Part shown: positions 8,899 through 18,617 of the stretch, in pieces
Layout of the letters: the number at the start of each line of letters is the position of its first letter
Position numbering within the stretch: position 1 is the stretch's first letter
Position numbers and translations under genes: made by a program
Notes under the pieces: generated by a model
What the model was told of the DNA's origin: nothing
Databases searched by the model: none
The model's input: only the letters and a program-made list of their open reading frames with translations
NCBI RefSeq assembly: GCF_900114615.1
Contig: NZ_FOTS01000035.1
Coordinates: forward strand, 1 to 55,380
Length of the DNA: 55,380 bases
Reading direction: 5' to 3'
Source of the DNA: Pelosinus propionicus DSM 13327
GTDB taxonomy: Bacteria; Bacillota; Negativicutes; DSM-13327

Positions 8899-9657
8899 AT
8901 GAATACGATGTTTGATTTAACGGGGAAAGTGGCGATTGTAACTGGTGCGGCAATGGGACTGGGGCAAGGAATGGCTCTTGCTTTAGCTAATGCAGGAGCA
9001 GATATTGTAAGCGTAGGTTTAGGTGATAATACCCAGACCCAAAGGTTAATAGAGGGGGCTGGCAGAAGGTTTTTAGCTGTGGAAGCAAACTTGATGAGCA
9101 TTGAAGTTATTGCTCCTGTAATTGAAAAAGTGGTTGCAGCTCTGGGTAAGATCGATATCTTGGTAAATTGTGCAGGTACGATTCGACGTGCGGATGCGAT
9201 TGACTTTACAGAAAAGGATTGGGATGATGTTATGGATCTTAACCTTAAAACAGTATTCTTTTTTAGCCAAGCTGCAGCAAAACAATTTATTAAACAAGGG
9301 TATGGCGGTAAAATTATTAATATCGCTTCTATGCTGTCTTTCCAAGGGGGTATCCGAGTACCTTCTTATACCGGCAGTAAAAGTGGCGTAATGGGTATTA
9401 CTCGTCTGATGGCGAATGAATGGGCTAAGTACAACATTAATGCGAATGCAATTGCACCTGGTTATATGGCTACTGCCAACACTGCTCCAATTCGTGCAGA
9501 TGCACAGCGTAATGCTGAAATTGTAGGGCGTATTCCTGCTGGACGCTGGGGATTGCCTGAAGATTTGGCTGGTCCAGTCGTTTTCTTGGCTGCGCCTGCT
9601 TCTGATTATGTCAATGGCTACACAGTAGCTGTTGATGGAGGATGGTTAGCTCGTTAA
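8899..9657 (+). CDS. kduD: 2-dehydro-3-deoxy-D-gluconate 5-dehydrogenase
   Basis: This 252-aa short-chain dehydrogenase reduces the KduI product to 2-keto-3-deoxygluconate (KDG) with NAD(P)H. The N-terminal TGAAMGLGQG dinucleotide-binding motif, the NIASMLSFQGG segment and the YTGSK catalytic motif are all present. The N-terminal MFDLTGKVAIVTG and C-terminal GYTVAVDGGWLAR match KduD. GGAGG precedes the start. It lies 116 bases after kduI with no terminator between, so the two are probably one operon. Confidence 0.94.
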   Translation: MNTMFDLTGKVAIVTGAAMGLGQGMALALANAGADIVSVGLGDNTQTQRLIEGAGRRFLAVEANLMSIEVIAPVIEKVVAALGKIDILVNCAGTIRRADAIDFTEKDWDDVMDLNLKTVFFFSQAAAKQFIKQGYGGKIINIASMLSFQGGIRVPSYTGSKSGVMGITRLMANEWAKYNINANAIAPGYMATANTAPIRADAQRNAEIVGRIPAGRWGLPEDLAGPVVFLAAPASDYVNGYTVAVDGGWLAR

Positions 9658-9770
9658 TTACCTAAAATGATTGATTAAGCAGCTATTTGTTAGTATCTTA
9701 TCAAATTAAAAGCTTTGCTGCTTTAGCAGTCTTTTCCGTCATGCTTCCTTGTCATTGCCTTAACGATTCT

Positions 9771-9801
9771 CGATCTGCGGGCTTCTCTGTCTTGCAGATC
9801 G
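9771..9801. other. Inverted repeat in the kduD-kdgT gap
   Basis: CGATCTGC at 9771-9778 and GCAGATCG at 9794-9801 are perfect 8-base arms around a 15-base loop. There is no T run on the + side, so a processing or stability hairpin is as likely as a terminator. The rest of the 288-base gap shows no gene. Confidence 0.5.
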
Positions 9802-9945
9802 AAAAATCCTCGCTAAATTATCTATCATTTAAACGCAGATAAGGTACTGGGCTGCTGATTGCCATTGAATTCCGAATCTTCATAGATTATTAAATATTTC
9901 ATGTAGGTATGCAATTTTAAATATTATGAAAAAGGAAGGTATATT

Positions 9946-10914
9946 ATGAAAATCAAGCAATCTATTGATAAAATTCCTGGTGGACTGATGTTGGTTCCCT
10001 TATTTATAGGAGCTATTTGTCATACGTTTTTCCCTGAATCAGGTAAGTATTTTGGTTCCTTTACCAATGGTTTAATCACAGGTACGGTACCGATTTTGGC
10101 TGTATGGTTTTTTTGCATGGGTGCTGGTATTGATATTAGAGCTACAGGCACAGTGCTGCGCAAGTCAGGTACCTTAGTAATAACTAAAATTGCTGTTGCC
10201 TGGGTAGTTGCTTTTATAGCTGCTAGAATATTGCCAGGGGATGGGATACAAACTGGTTTTTTTGCAGGGTTATCCACACTTGCTTTAATTGCTGCAATGG
10301 ATATGACGAATGGAGGACTGTATGCCTCGATTATGCAGCAATATGGCAGTAAAGAGGAAGCAGGGGCCTTTGTACTAATGTCCATTGAATCAGGTCCTTT
10401 GGTGACAATGCTGATTATGGGGACCTCTGGTTTAGCAACCTTTGAGCCTCGGTTGTTTGTTGGGGCTGTGCTTCCTTTTATAATTGGCTTTGCCTTAGGA
10501 AATTTAGATAGTGAACTGCGAGAATACTTTGGTAAAGCATCGAATGTTATGATTCCATTTTTTGCATTTGCATTAGGTAACACGATCGATTTGAATGTTA
10601 TTGGAAAGACTGGCTTTTTAGGGATTATGCTGGGGATTTCTGTGATTATAGTCACAGGCATTCCATTAATGCTGGCGGATAAATGTATCGGCGGCGGAAA
10701 TGGCACTGCAGGATTGGCAGCATCGAGTACAGCAGGGGCAGCCGTCACCAATCCTCTTATAATCGGCGAGATGCTGCCGGAGTTTAAAGCTGTTGCACAA
10801 GCCGCTACGGCATTAGTTGCTACGTCTGTCATTGTGACCTCCATATTGGTGCCTGTACTTACTGCCTGGTGGAGCAATTATATGAAGGGAAAAGAGCAAT
10901 CTGTAGGGGCATAA
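9946..10914 (+). CDS. kdgT: 2-keto-3-deoxygluconate permease
   Basis: This 322-aa inner-membrane protein imports KDG by proton symport. It is colinear with enterobacterial Kdg[21 protein letters not shown] at the start, [37 protein letters not shown], and a C-terminal [15 protein letters not shown]. About ten hydrophobic segments are visible. GAAGG precedes the ATG. It supplies the same intermediate that kduI/kduD make, and the kinase gene follows, so the cluster converges on KDG. Confidence 0.95.
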   Translation: MKIKQSIDKIPGGLMLVPLFIGAICHTFFPESGKYFGSFTNGLITGTVPILAVWFFCMGAGIDIRATGTVLRKSGTLVITKIAVAWVVAFIAARILPGDGIQTGFFAGLSTLALIAAMDMTNGGLYASIMQQYGSKEEAGAFVLMSIESGPLVTMLIMGTSGLATFEPRLFVGAVLPFIIGFALGNLDSELREYFGKASNVMIPFFAFALGNTIDLNVIGKTGFLGIMLGISVIIVTGIPLMLADKCIGGGNGTAGLAASSTAGAAVTNPLIIGEMLPEFKAVAQAATALVATSVIVTSILVPVLTAWWSNYMKGKEQSVGA

Positions 10915-10978
10915 ATTGTGACTCAGAGGAGAGGAATGCGCGGCATGCCTCTTCTCATTAGATATTAGGAGGCAGAAC

Positions 10979-11911
10979 ATGAGTAAGATTCTTACAATTG
11001 GTGAGCCGATGGCGCTTTTTGTAGCAGACCAGGAAGGGGATTTAAAAGATGTAGAACATTTTTCCCGTTTTGTTGCAGGGGCAGAAGTGAATTTTTCCAT
11101 TGGTATGGTGCGTTTGAAGCATGCAGTGACTTATATTACTAAGCTAGGTGACGATCCTTTTGGCAAACAGATAGAAGAATTTTTACAGAAAAATGGAATT
11201 GATACATCTTATATAACATACGATGCTCAGTACTTTACCGGCATGCAATGGAAACAAAAAGTTATCAGCGGTGACCCTCACGTTTTTTCTCTGCGTACAA
11301 ATTCGGCAGCCTCTCATATGGATGTAAGTACTATTGCGAAATTTAATTGGGATGGATTTGATCATATTCATTTAACGGGTATTCCGCCAGCGTTATCCAG
11401 TGGATGCCGACAGTTGGTGTATGAGCTGATTAGGCAAGCACGAGAAAAAGGCCTATCCATATCTTATGATCCAAATTTACGGCCTGGCCTTTGGCCAGAT
11501 AAGAAAGAAATGGCACAAGTCGTTAACGATTTGGCATGTCTAGCCGATATTGTGATTCCTGGTATTTCAGAAGGCAAATTACTTACTGGAAAAGATGATG
11601 TACAGGAAATTGCGAATGTCTATCATGCTGCGGGTGTAAAGACTGTTGTGATTAAATTAGGTGCAGAAGGTGCTTATACCAGCTCAGAGGGGAAGAAATT
11701 TTATACGCCGGGCTTCTCTGTAACAAAAGTGGTAGATACCGTGGGGGCAGGAGATGGCTTTGCTGTTGGATTAGTAAGCGGGATTTTGGAAGGTTTGTCC
11801 CTACACGAGGCTGTAAGGCGTGGAACTGCAATAGGCGCTTTGGCAGTGATGTCTCCTGGTGATAATGATGGACTGCCTGATCGAGCAAGTCTTGCTGCTT
11901 TCATACGATAA
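10979..11911 (+). CDS. kdgK: 2-dehydro-3-deoxygluconokinase (KDG kinase)
   Basis: This 310-aa PfkB/ribokinase-family enzyme phosphorylates KDG to KDPG with ATP. The N-terminal GEPMALFVADQEG and VAGAEVNFSIGMVRL patterns and the C-terminal DTVGAGDGFAVG anion-hole/catalytic-base motif support it. AGGAGG is placed well before the ATG. An intercistronic hairpin (AGAGGAATGC at 10930-10939 with GCATGCCTCT at 10943-10952) separates it from kdgT without a T run. The KDPG aldolase that would act next is not encoded in this window. Confidence 0.92.
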   Translation: MSKILTIGEPMALFVADQEGDLKDVEHFSRFVAGAEVNFSIGMVRLKHAVTYITKLGDDPFGKQIEEFLQKNGIDTSYITYDAQYFTGMQWKQKVISGDPHVFSLRTNSAASHMDVSTIAKFNWDGFDHIHLTGIPPALSSGCRQLVYELIRQAREKGLSISYDPNLRPGLWPDKKEMAQVVNDLACLADIVIPGISEGKLLTGKDDVQEIANVYHAAGVKTVVIKLGAEGAYTSSEGKKFYTPGFSVTKVVDTVGAGDGFAVGLVSGILEGLSLHEAVRRGTAIGALAVMSPGDNDGLPDRASLAAFIR

Positions 11912-12108
11912 TTATGGTTTAGAAATCTCTTTTATGCATTAGATTCTTCCTATTGTCATGTTCCTTTTGCAATCATGGCTGCCAAGAAAAGGTAAGTAGA
12001 TTCATTAATCGTGCTATAGTGTTATGTATTATATTCGCCATGTTCTATAAAAAAATGATATAATAGTACAATCATTATTGCTGTTGCATGATAGGAAGGG
12101 GTATTGAC

Positions 12109-12876
12109 ATGGCTGGCAAAATAGAAGTTCAATCATTGCATAGGGCATTTGACATATTAGAAACGATTGGAAATAGTCAAGTACCCATGAGTATTAAGAA
12201 AATTACAGAAGAAACGGGATTGCCCAAATCAACTGTATACCGTTTGTTAAATAATCTAGAAAGTAGAAATTATGCTTTTTGCGACGCTAATGGAAATTAC
12301 CGGCTTGGATATCAGCTTTTGATGATGAGCCAATGGGCTGAAAAGGATTTTGAAATTAAAAATTTAGCAAAGACTGCTTTGGAATCCTTGAATGCACTCA
12401 CAAAAGAAACAGTTCACTTAGCCATTTTGCAGGGAAAAAGAGTTCTATATGTGGATACGGTAGAAAGTCCCTATTCTTCTCGTTTAGTTGCCAAACTGGG
12501 TACGACCAATTCTGTCCATTGTACAGCTCTTGGCAAAGCGCTGTTAATCAATCACAAAGATGCTGCGATATTAGAGATTTTAGAAGCGGAAGGCATGGAA
12601 AAAAGAACAGAATATACACTAATAAAACCTCTTGATTATCTCAAAGAGATGGAAGTGGTTCGCAAGCTAGGTTATGCCTTAGATCAGCAGGAAAGCGAAA
12701 TGGAAGGCAGATGTATTGGAGCTCCCATTTACGATAAATCAGGAAAAGTAGTTGCGGCAATTAGTGTTTCGGGAATCGCCACTCGATTCTCTCTGGATTT
12801 CATTGTGAAAGAAGTAGTCAGTAAGCTGCTGGAGAGTACAATGCGTATTTCACGCGTATTAGGCTATATTGGCTAA
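12109..12876 (+). CDS. kdgR: IclR-family regulator (KdgR-like)
   Basis: This 255-aa regulator has an N-terminal winged helix-turn-helix (SIKKITEETGLPKSTVYRLLNNLESR, residues about 28-53) and a C-terminal IclR effector domain with TALGKALL and GRCIGAPIYDKSGKVVAAISVSG. ATG 12109 is preceded by AGGAAGGGG; an in-frame ATG seven codons earlier falls before that site and is rejected. Its place at the end of the kdu/kdg cluster implies it controls these genes in response to KDG or a related acid, as KdgR does. The effector is inferred. It has its own upstream gap of about 200 bases and a terminator shared with lepB. Confidence 0.85.
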   Translation: MAGKIEVQSLHRAFDILETIGNSQVPMSIKKITEETGLPKSTVYRLLNNLESRNYAFCDANGNYRLGYQLLMMSQWAEKDFEIKNLAKTALESLNALTKETVHLAILQGKRVLYVDTVESPYSSRLVAKLGTTNSVHCTALGKALLINHKDAAILEILEAEGMEKRTEYTLIKPLDYLKEMEVVRKLGYALDQQESEMEGRCIGAPIYDKSGKVVAAISVSGIATRFSLDFIVKEVVSKLLESTMRISRVLGYIG

Positions 12877-12891
12877 TGATACAATAGAAGA

Positions 12892-12941
12892 AAGATCTCT
12901 CCTAAAATGGACATTGCAGTCATATAGGAGAGATCTTTTTA
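12892..12941. terminator. Bidirectional terminator between kdgR and lepB
   Basis: AAGATCTCTCCTA at 12892-12904 pairs with TAGGAGAGATCTT at 12925-12937. T runs follow on the + side, with an A-rich tract on the other. Confidence 0.85.
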
Positions 12942-12947
12942 TAAGTT

Positions 12948-13514
12948 TTATAATTTATAAACAACTTTTCCAAGTACTTGATTTTTGGGCACAGAACCAA
13001 TATAGCGGCTATCACTGCTGTTGTTACGATTATCTCCCATGACAAATATATGGTTTTCAGGGACGATGATCTTATTTTCTGATGTATAGCTCATAGGTTC
13101 TTTTGTATATGGCTCATCTAAGGCGATTCCATTACGGTAGACTTTGTGGTCTTTGAATTCTAATGAATCGCCTGGTTTGCCAATGACTCTTTTTACCCAT
13201 ACATGATGATCAGGTTCCGTGATCAGTTTGGTCATTGTTAAATATGTATGCATGGGATCAATTAAATCGTCTTTCCAGGTGCGCTCTCGCTGCACACGGC
13301 TGTCGATAATAACAATATCGCCGTATTCAGGCAATTGACCCAAGGTATGGGGTATTTTAGAAACTAGCAAATAGTTATTGCTCTGCAAGGTAGGTTCCAT
13401 AGAGCTGCCTTGTACTCTAGTCGGGTGGAATAAAAAGGCATTAATGAGCAATGCGCAAGTAAAGGCAATGACAAGGCTGTAGAGCCAGTCAAAAATTTCT
13501 TCTTTTACATTCAT
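12948..13514 (-). CDS. lepB: Signal peptidase I
   Basis: This 188-aa membrane-bound serine protease removes signal peptides from exported proteins. A single N-terminal membrane segment (residues 10-28) precedes the catalytic domain. The nucleophile is S38 in VQGSSMEPTL and the general base is K108 in WVKRVIGKPGD. The box MGDNRNNSSDSR is present. I start at the ATG complementary to 13512-13514, which has AAGGAG seven bases upstream. The longer frame to 13610 adds an unsupported 32-residue extension. It is transcribed convergently with kdgR. Confidence 0.93.
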   Translation of the reverse strand: MNVKEEIFDWLYSLVIAFTCALLINAFLFHPTRVQGSSMEPTLQSNNYLLVSKIPHTLGQLPEYGDIVIIDSRVQRERTWKDDLIDPMHTYLTMTKLITEPDHHVWVKRVIGKPGDSLEFKDHKVYRNGIALDEPYTKEPMSYTSENKIIVPENHIFVMGDNRNNSSDSRYIGSVPKNQVLGKVVYKL

Positions 13515-13854
13515 AGAGTTACTCCTTATTGGTAAAGTTAATAGATAGTTTGATCCAGCAATCAATCTATATAGCAACACAATACTACTATAGAATGTTG
13601 TAAAAAACAATAGTAAGCAAAGAATCCTGTTGTTTTTGTAAAGTTTCAGTCAAATGTTGTGATTTATAGAGATGGACGATGTAGAGCAGGGATGATATAC
13701 TATAAGAAACAAATTGCAAAGATGACAATGCGATTTTATCAACCAAGCAATGGCGCTAAAGACGTAAGTTTTTTAGTGCCATTTTTAAAAAAATGGTTCA
13801 GTCTTATTTAAGAGAAATCATTAGCTAAGTTTTTTTATAATAAGGAGGAAAAAT
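13515..13854 (+). other. Intergenic region between lepB and the ASCH-like gene
   Basis: No gene is seen in this 340-base gap between divergent genes. Its notable element is the hairpin at 13749-13785 (listed separately). TATACT near 13696 could be a -10 element, but no matching -35 is visible. Confidence 0.4.
13749..13785 (+). terminator. Terminator-like hairpin in the leader of the ASCH-like gene
   Basis: AATGGCGCTAAA at 13749-13760 pairs with TTTAGTGCCATT at 13772-13783 (one mismatch) and is followed by T's. No gene ends before it on this strand. It would therefore end a short transcript starting upstream, such as a small RNA or an attenuated leader. Confidence 0.5.
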
Positions 13855-14202
13855 ATGTTTGCATTAAATTTTCAGTCATCACACCATGAGGAATTACTGC
13901 AGAATCGGGTTAAGAACTGTACTGTTAGACTAGGGGATTTAAGGGATGTTTATGCAGAGAATTCCTTAGTTTGGATTACCTTTGGTAAAAAATTAAGTCC
14001 AAGAAGAAAAATGTATCAGGCGATTATTGATAAAATATTAATAAAGAAATTTTCTCAATTAACTGCTGATGATTTAATACATCAAAATCCTAGTATTACG
14101 ACCACAGAAGAATTAATTAAATTTTTTGAAGCATTATATTGTAAATCTATATCACCGAATGATATTGTAAGTGTTATTTATTTTTCAGAAGTAGTCGAAT
14201 AA
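13855..14202 (+). CDS. Small ASCH/PUA-like domain protein
   Basis: This 115-aa protein has the look of the ASCH (PUA-superfamily) fold. It has an N-terminal strand MFALNF, then HHEELLQNRVKNCTVRLGD, which resembles the F...LL.G.KT.T.R pattern of ASCH proteins, then LVWITFGKKLSP. ASCH proteins are thought to bind RNA or nucleotides, and some are amidohydrolases. The assignment is tentative and no catalytic residues can be named. AAGGAGG precedes the start. The gene stands alone and ends at a strong bidirectional terminator. Confidence 0.6.
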   Translation: MFALNFQSSHHEELLQNRVKNCTVRLGDLRDVYAENSLVWITFGKKLSPRRKMYQAIIDKILIKKFSQLTADDLIHQNPSITTTEELIKFFEALYCKSISPNDIVSVIYFSEVVE

Positions 14203-14264
14203 AGAGAGGGACTCAATTTCTTAGAGAACCCAGTCTAGATTCATAAATTCATTTCAATTAGATT

Positions 14265-14319
14265 ATATAAAAATACACGAAATAACTACGAAGTTAGTTA
14301 TTTCGTGTATTTTTATATT
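14265..14319. terminator. Bidirectional terminator between the ASCH-like and RpiR genes
   Basis: A perfect inverted repeat of about 24 bases (14265-14288 with 14295-14319) has core ACACGAAATAACTA and A/T tracts on both outer sides. It lies between convergent genes. Confidence 0.9.
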
Positions 14320-15062
14320 TATTTTTTAATCGTTAAATAGTCGATAATAATTCTTGATAATACATATAGAGGAAAACGAGAGGTTACATCTACTGTTGTG
14401 ATAGACGTATGTTTATGTTTATAGCCCCAAAGAGGAATGTTTGCCATTTTGACTAGGGGGGAATTCTCTGCGCAAGTACAAGTAATCAATTTGGCACCGA
14501 GGGACTTGGCATTTTCTGCTGAAACAACCAGCTCCTCCGTTGTTCCGGATATTGAAAAAATAATCATCAGTTCATCGGATTTTATATCTGCGGAAACTTT
14601 CTTCATAATGGCTGCATCAGAAATTTGAAAAATATTATATCCTAATAATTGCAATTTTAATGAGAATTCCTGTGCGACTAATATTGTTAAGCCTCTAGAT
14701 AAAATATAAATACGAGGGGCTTTTTTGATCAGCTCGATCGATTTTAAAATTTGATCAATGGATATGTGTTCAATCGTGTTGGTTACTTCCATTAATGACT
14801 TTTTTAAAATTTCATTTACCTGAATCGAATTTTCTGATTCAGAATTTTTTTTTGATAGTAAGTATCGTAATTCAGCAAAACCGTCAATCCCACATTTTTT
14901 GATGGTTCTAGATACGGTTGCTGGAGAGGAGAAAGTTTGCTCAGCAACAGCCCTGATGGACATATTGGCTATTTTATCGGTGTTGGCGTTAATAAAGGTA
15001 ATAACTTGCTTTTCTGTAGTAGTAAGTTTGTCGTAGAAGGAATGATTTATTTTGATCAACAT
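14319..15062 (-). CDS. RpiR/MurR-family regulator with SIS domain
   Basis: This 247-aa regulator has an N-terminal RpiR-type HTH (LTTTEKQVITFINANTD and MSIRAVAEQTFSSPATVSR, residues about 10-60). A C-terminal SIS domain (ILSRGLTILVAQEFSLKLQ, then IIFSISGTTEELV) binds phosphosugars in this family. I chose the ATG complementary to 15060-15062 with GGGGG upstream; the longer frame to 15149 is unsupported. It is divergent from the lacABC gene cluster, so it most likely controls that cluster, sensing galactose-6-phosphate or tagatose phosphate. Most known lac/tagatose operons use a DeoR-type LacR instead. Confidence 0.85.
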   Translation of the reverse strand: MLIKINHSFYDKLTTTEKQVITFINANTDKIANMSIRAVAEQTFSSPATVSRTIKKCGIDGFAELRYLLSKKNSESENSIQVNEILKKSLMEVTNTIEHISIDQILKSIELIKKAPRIYILSRGLTILVAQEFSLKLQLLGYNIFQISDAAIMKKVSADIKSDELMIIFSISGTTEELVVSAENAKSLGAKLITCTCAENSPLVKMANIPLWGYKHKHTSITTVDVTSRFPLYVLSRIIIDYLTIKK

Positions 15063-15206
15063 AAATAAAATACCCCCTGTCCAATGGAGAAAGGTAACAT
15101 AAAATACAAATCTACTCTTCATTTTAAGAATAAATAAGTACTCTGTCAATAAAAATTAGATTTTTTCAAATCAAGCAGATTTACTCTAAAGAACAAATGA
15201 AAACTG

Positions 15207-15250
15207 TTCCAGAAAGCTGGAAACAAAAAGAAGTTTAAAGGCACTATAAT
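15207..15250 (+). promoter_or_regulatory. Putative lac operon promoter with palindromic operator
   Basis: TTCCAG at 15207-15212 and CTGGAA at 15217-15222 form a palindrome around AAAG, and the flanks nearly extend it (TGTT/AACA). A -10 hexamer TATAAT lies at 15245-15250. The expected -35 at 15222-15227 (AACAAA) is poor. The palindrome would be centred near -42, a usual place for an activator. Binding by the divergent RpiR regulator is inferred. Confidence 0.5.
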
Positions 15251-15318
15251 AAAGATAAGGTTAATAAATAAAAATTAGCCATTATGATTTAAATAAAAAG
15301 TATATAAGCGAGGTCTTA

Positions 15319-15741
15319 ATGATGAAAATAGCGATTGCTGCCAATAAAAAAGGCAAAGTATTAAAAGAAAAAGTCAAAGCATTTTTAGCAGAGCGTCATT
15401 ATGAAATGATGGATCAATCATCTTCTGATATTTTTGAAGCTACAATGAATATTGTTGAAGCAATCAAAAATAAAACAGCAGATAAAGGGATTGTGATTGA
15501 TGAATATGGTGTTGCACCATTTATGATTTCCACTAAAAATCATGGAATTATTTGTGCACCTGTTTATGATGATTATACTTCAAAAATGACGAGAATGCAT
15601 AATGCTACGCAAATCATTACGTTAGGTTCAGCGATTTCAGCAGAACCGTTTGCTTGTCAATTGGCTTTGAACTTTGCTGAATCTGAATATGATGGTGGCA
15701 GACATCAAGTTCGTATTGATATGTTGAATAAAATGGTATAA
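15319..15741 (+). CDS. lacA: Galactose-6-phosphate isomerase, LacA subunit
   Basis: This 140-aa member of the RpiB/LacA/LacB family forms, with LacB, the isomerase that turns galactose-6-phosphate into tagatose-6-phosphate. It matches LacA rather than LacB: it lacks the CGTG motif, has GIVIDEYGVAPFM in its place, and ends YDGGRHQVRIDMLNKMV. The start is ATG 15319 or the adjacent ATG 15322, after GAGG. It is the first gene of the cluster, 18 bases before lacB. Confidence 0.93.
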   Translation: MMKIAIAANKKGKVLKEKVKAFLAERHYEMMDQSSSDIFEATMNIVEAIKNKTADKGIVIDEYGVAPFMISTKNHGIICAPVYDDYTSKMTRMHNATQIITLGSAISAEPFACQLALNFAESEYDGGRHQVRIDMLNKMV

Positions 15742-15759
15742 AAGGATGGGGGATAAAAA

Positions 15760-16275
15760 ATGAAAATAGCAGTTGGTTGTGATCATATTGTTACAGATAT
15801 TAAAGATAAAACCGTAAAATATTTAAATGGAAAAGGGCATGACGTTATTGATTGTGGAACCTATGATTTTGTTCGTACACATTATCCGATTTTTGGTCGA
15901 AAAGTTGGTGTAATGGTTGCTAAAGGTGAAGTAGATATTGGGATCTGCATCTGTGGTACTGGTGTAGGAATTAATATAGCAGCAGAAAAGGTCAAGGGTG
16001 TACGTTGTGCGTTAGTCAGAGATGTGCAGACTGCTGTGTATGCGAAAGAGGAGCTTAATGCAAATGTTATTGGTGTGGGCGGTAGGGTTGTCGGCGAAGG
16101 AACAATTGAATATATAGTGGATGCTTTTATCGCTGCAAAATATAATCCGACCGCTGAGAATCAAGCATTAATTAAGAAAATCGATGGCTTGATCGGTGAG
16201 AATGACACGATAGAAAATGATGCGATATTTGATGAATTCCAGAAAAAATGGGATGAGGGCTTTTACAACGATTAA
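15760..16275 (+). CDS. lacB: Galactose-6-phosphate isomerase, LacB subunit
   Basis: This 171-aa RpiB-type subunit starts MKIAVGCDH and carries the active-site [10 protein letters not shown] segment with C65, the RpiB catalytic cysteine position. It ends with the [10 protein letters not shown] tail typical of LacB. It partners LacA in the first step of the tagatose-6-phosphate pathway. GGATGGGGG precedes the ATG. It is tightly spaced to lacA and the aldolase gene, so all are expected on one transcript. Confidence 0.95.
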   Translation: MKIAVGCDHIVTDIKDKTVKYLNGKGHDVIDCGTYDFVRTHYPIFGRKVGVMVAKGEVDIGICICGTGVGINIAAEKVKGVRCALVRDVQTAVYAKEELNANVIGVGGRVVGEGTIEYIVDAFIAAKYNPTAENQALIKKIDGLIGENDTIENDAIFDEFQKKWDEGFYND

Positions 16276-16293
16276 TTTATAAAAGGAAGCTGA

Positions 16294-17154
<861 letters not shown>

Positions 17155-17156
17155 CT

Positions 17157-18095
17157 ATGATTACAGTACTTACAATGAATCCATCGATTGATCGTTCCTA
17201 CGTATTGGATGATTTCGTAATCGGAAAAGTTCAGCGTGCCAAAAGTTTTATTGCTACTGCAGGAGGGAAAGGGCTTAACGTTTCCAGAGTTGCTAATTGT
17301 CTTGGCGGAACGGTCTGCTGCCTAGGGTTTATAGGGGGCTTTACTGGAGAATTTCTCAAAAAAGAAATGAAAGCAGAGGGGGTAATTGATTGCTTCACTC
17401 CAATTCATGGAACAACTAGAATTTGTATGAATTTTACAGATCGCAATGGAGCATCTACTGAGGTGCTTGAAAGCGGGCCAGAAATTATGCCAGAGGAAAT
17501 GGAGCAGTTTGAGGAGGAATTGCACAATGTACTAGGGGATACGAAAATTCTAGTTGCTTCAGGCAGCTTGGCACAGGGGCTGCCAAAAGATTATTATGGC
17601 AAAATTGCAAAGATATGTATTGAAAAGAATATTAAATTTATTTTGGATTCTTCTGGGGAAAACTTGCGATTAGCCATCAAAGACAAACCGTTTTTAATAA
17701 AACCAAACGAGGATGAACTGGAATATATTACAGGCATTTCAGTTAAAACGGATGAAGATGTGTTTTTGGCCTCCTCAAAAGCTCTGGAAATGGGAGCTGA
17801 AAATGCCTGCGTATCGTTGGGCAAACGAGGTATGATGTTAAATGGCAGCTTAGGAAGATTTATAATACACGTTCCAGCAGTAGAAGTTGTTAATACAGTT
17901 GGGTGCGGTGATTCTTTAGTTGCAGGTTTGGCATATGCACTACATGAAGATTACAATATCATTGATATGTTGAAATTTGCAAACGGTTGCGGAATTTCCA
18001 ATGCACTGCATAAAGGCGTAGGTCAGATTGATCCCATACAAGTAGATGAATTTGCAAAGCAAGTAACCGTTATTCCCTATGTCAATATAAAATAG
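17157..18095 (+). CDS. lacC: Tagatose-6-phosphate kinase (LacC/PfkB family)
   Basis: This 312-aa PfkB-family kinase phosphorylates tagatose-6-phosphate. It begins MITVLTMNPSIDRSYVLDDF with TAGGKGLNVSRVANCLGG, the 1-phosphofructokinase/LacC N-terminal pattern, and has VNTVGCGDSLVAG, the catalytic GxGD site, near the end. The start is ATG 17157, three bases after the aldolase stop (17154), with GAGG upstream. A 9-residue upstream extension in frame would overlap the aldolase gene. The operon context favours tagatose-6-phosphate over fructose-1-phosphate as substrate. Confidence 0.9.
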   Translation: MITVLTMNPSIDRSYVLDDFVIGKVQRAKSFIATAGGKGLNVSRVANCLGGTVCCLGFIGGFTGEFLKKEMKAEGVIDCFTPIHGTTRICMNFTDRNGASTEVLESGPEIMPEEMEQFEEELHNVLGDTKILVASGSLAQGLPKDYYGKIAKICIEKNIKFILDSSGENLRLAIKDKPFLIKPNEDELEYITGISVKTDEDVFLASSKALEMGAENACVSLGKRGMMLNGSLGRFIIHVPAVEVVNTVGCGDSLVAGLAYALHEDYNIIDMLKFANGCGISNALHKGVGQIDPIQVDEFAKQVTVIPYVNIK

Positions 18096-18267
18096 AGAAT
18101 TGGCGGTTCAGCATAATCATTCCGATAAGTTTTAAAAGATTCACAAAGAACCCATTATTTAAAAGGATAAGCAATATTTATGTGATATTCTATTTATCAG
18201 TTAAATTGATTGAAAAATTAGAAGAAAGGGAATATCGCGACTAATTAAATTTAGGAGGAAGATTAAG

Positions 18268-18582
18268 ATGACGAATGAAGAGATTGAAATGATCACTGTT
18301 GAAATTATCGCATATGCAGGAGATGCAAGATCAAAATATATGGGAGCTTTAGCGGCAGCAAATGATGCAGAGTATGCTAAAGCAGATAAACTCATTCAAG
18401 AAGGCAATGAACTAATCACAGAAGCGCACAATACGCAGACCCAAATACTTCAAATGGAAGCAGCCGGTGAAAGCATAAAAGTAAACTTTTTAACAATACA
18501 TGCGCAGGATCATTTAATGACAGTGATGCTGCTGCGAGATTTGGTCAAAAACTTTATTAATTTATACAAAAAAATAAATTAG
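18268..18582 (+). CDS. lacF: PTS lactose/cellobiose-type EIIA component
   Basis: This 104-aa all-helical phosphocarrier accepts phosphate from HPr and passes it to EIIB. Near the C-terminus TIHAQDHLM carries H78, with D81 and H82, as in lactose EIIA, where D81 binds the trimer's metal. Length and motif match LacF/ChbA. TTAGGAGG precedes the ATG. It starts 172 bases after lacC, a gap in which I see no terminator, and 35 bases before the EIICB gene. Confidence 0.93.
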   Translation: MTNEEIEMITVEIIAYAGDARSKYMGALAAANDAEYAKADKLIQEGNELITEAHNTQTQILQMEAAGESIKVNFLTIHAQDHLMTVMLLRDLVKNFINLYKKIN

Positions 18583-18617
18583 TTTAACTTTATAAAATAG
18601 GGTGGGAGGGATTTTGT

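Noticed and set aside
10020-10877. A 285-codon open frame on the minus strand opposite kdgT
   Set aside because: It is fully antisense to a well-supported permease gene. Its sequence is proline/alanine/isoleucine-rich in the manner of a shadow frame, and there is no ribosome binding site.
13620-13854. A c-di-GMP (GEMM) riboswitch before the ASCH-like gene
   Set aside because: Fragments such as GCAAAG and GGCGCTAAAG recall it, but the conserved GACGCAAAGCC and tetraloop-receptor elements are not present.
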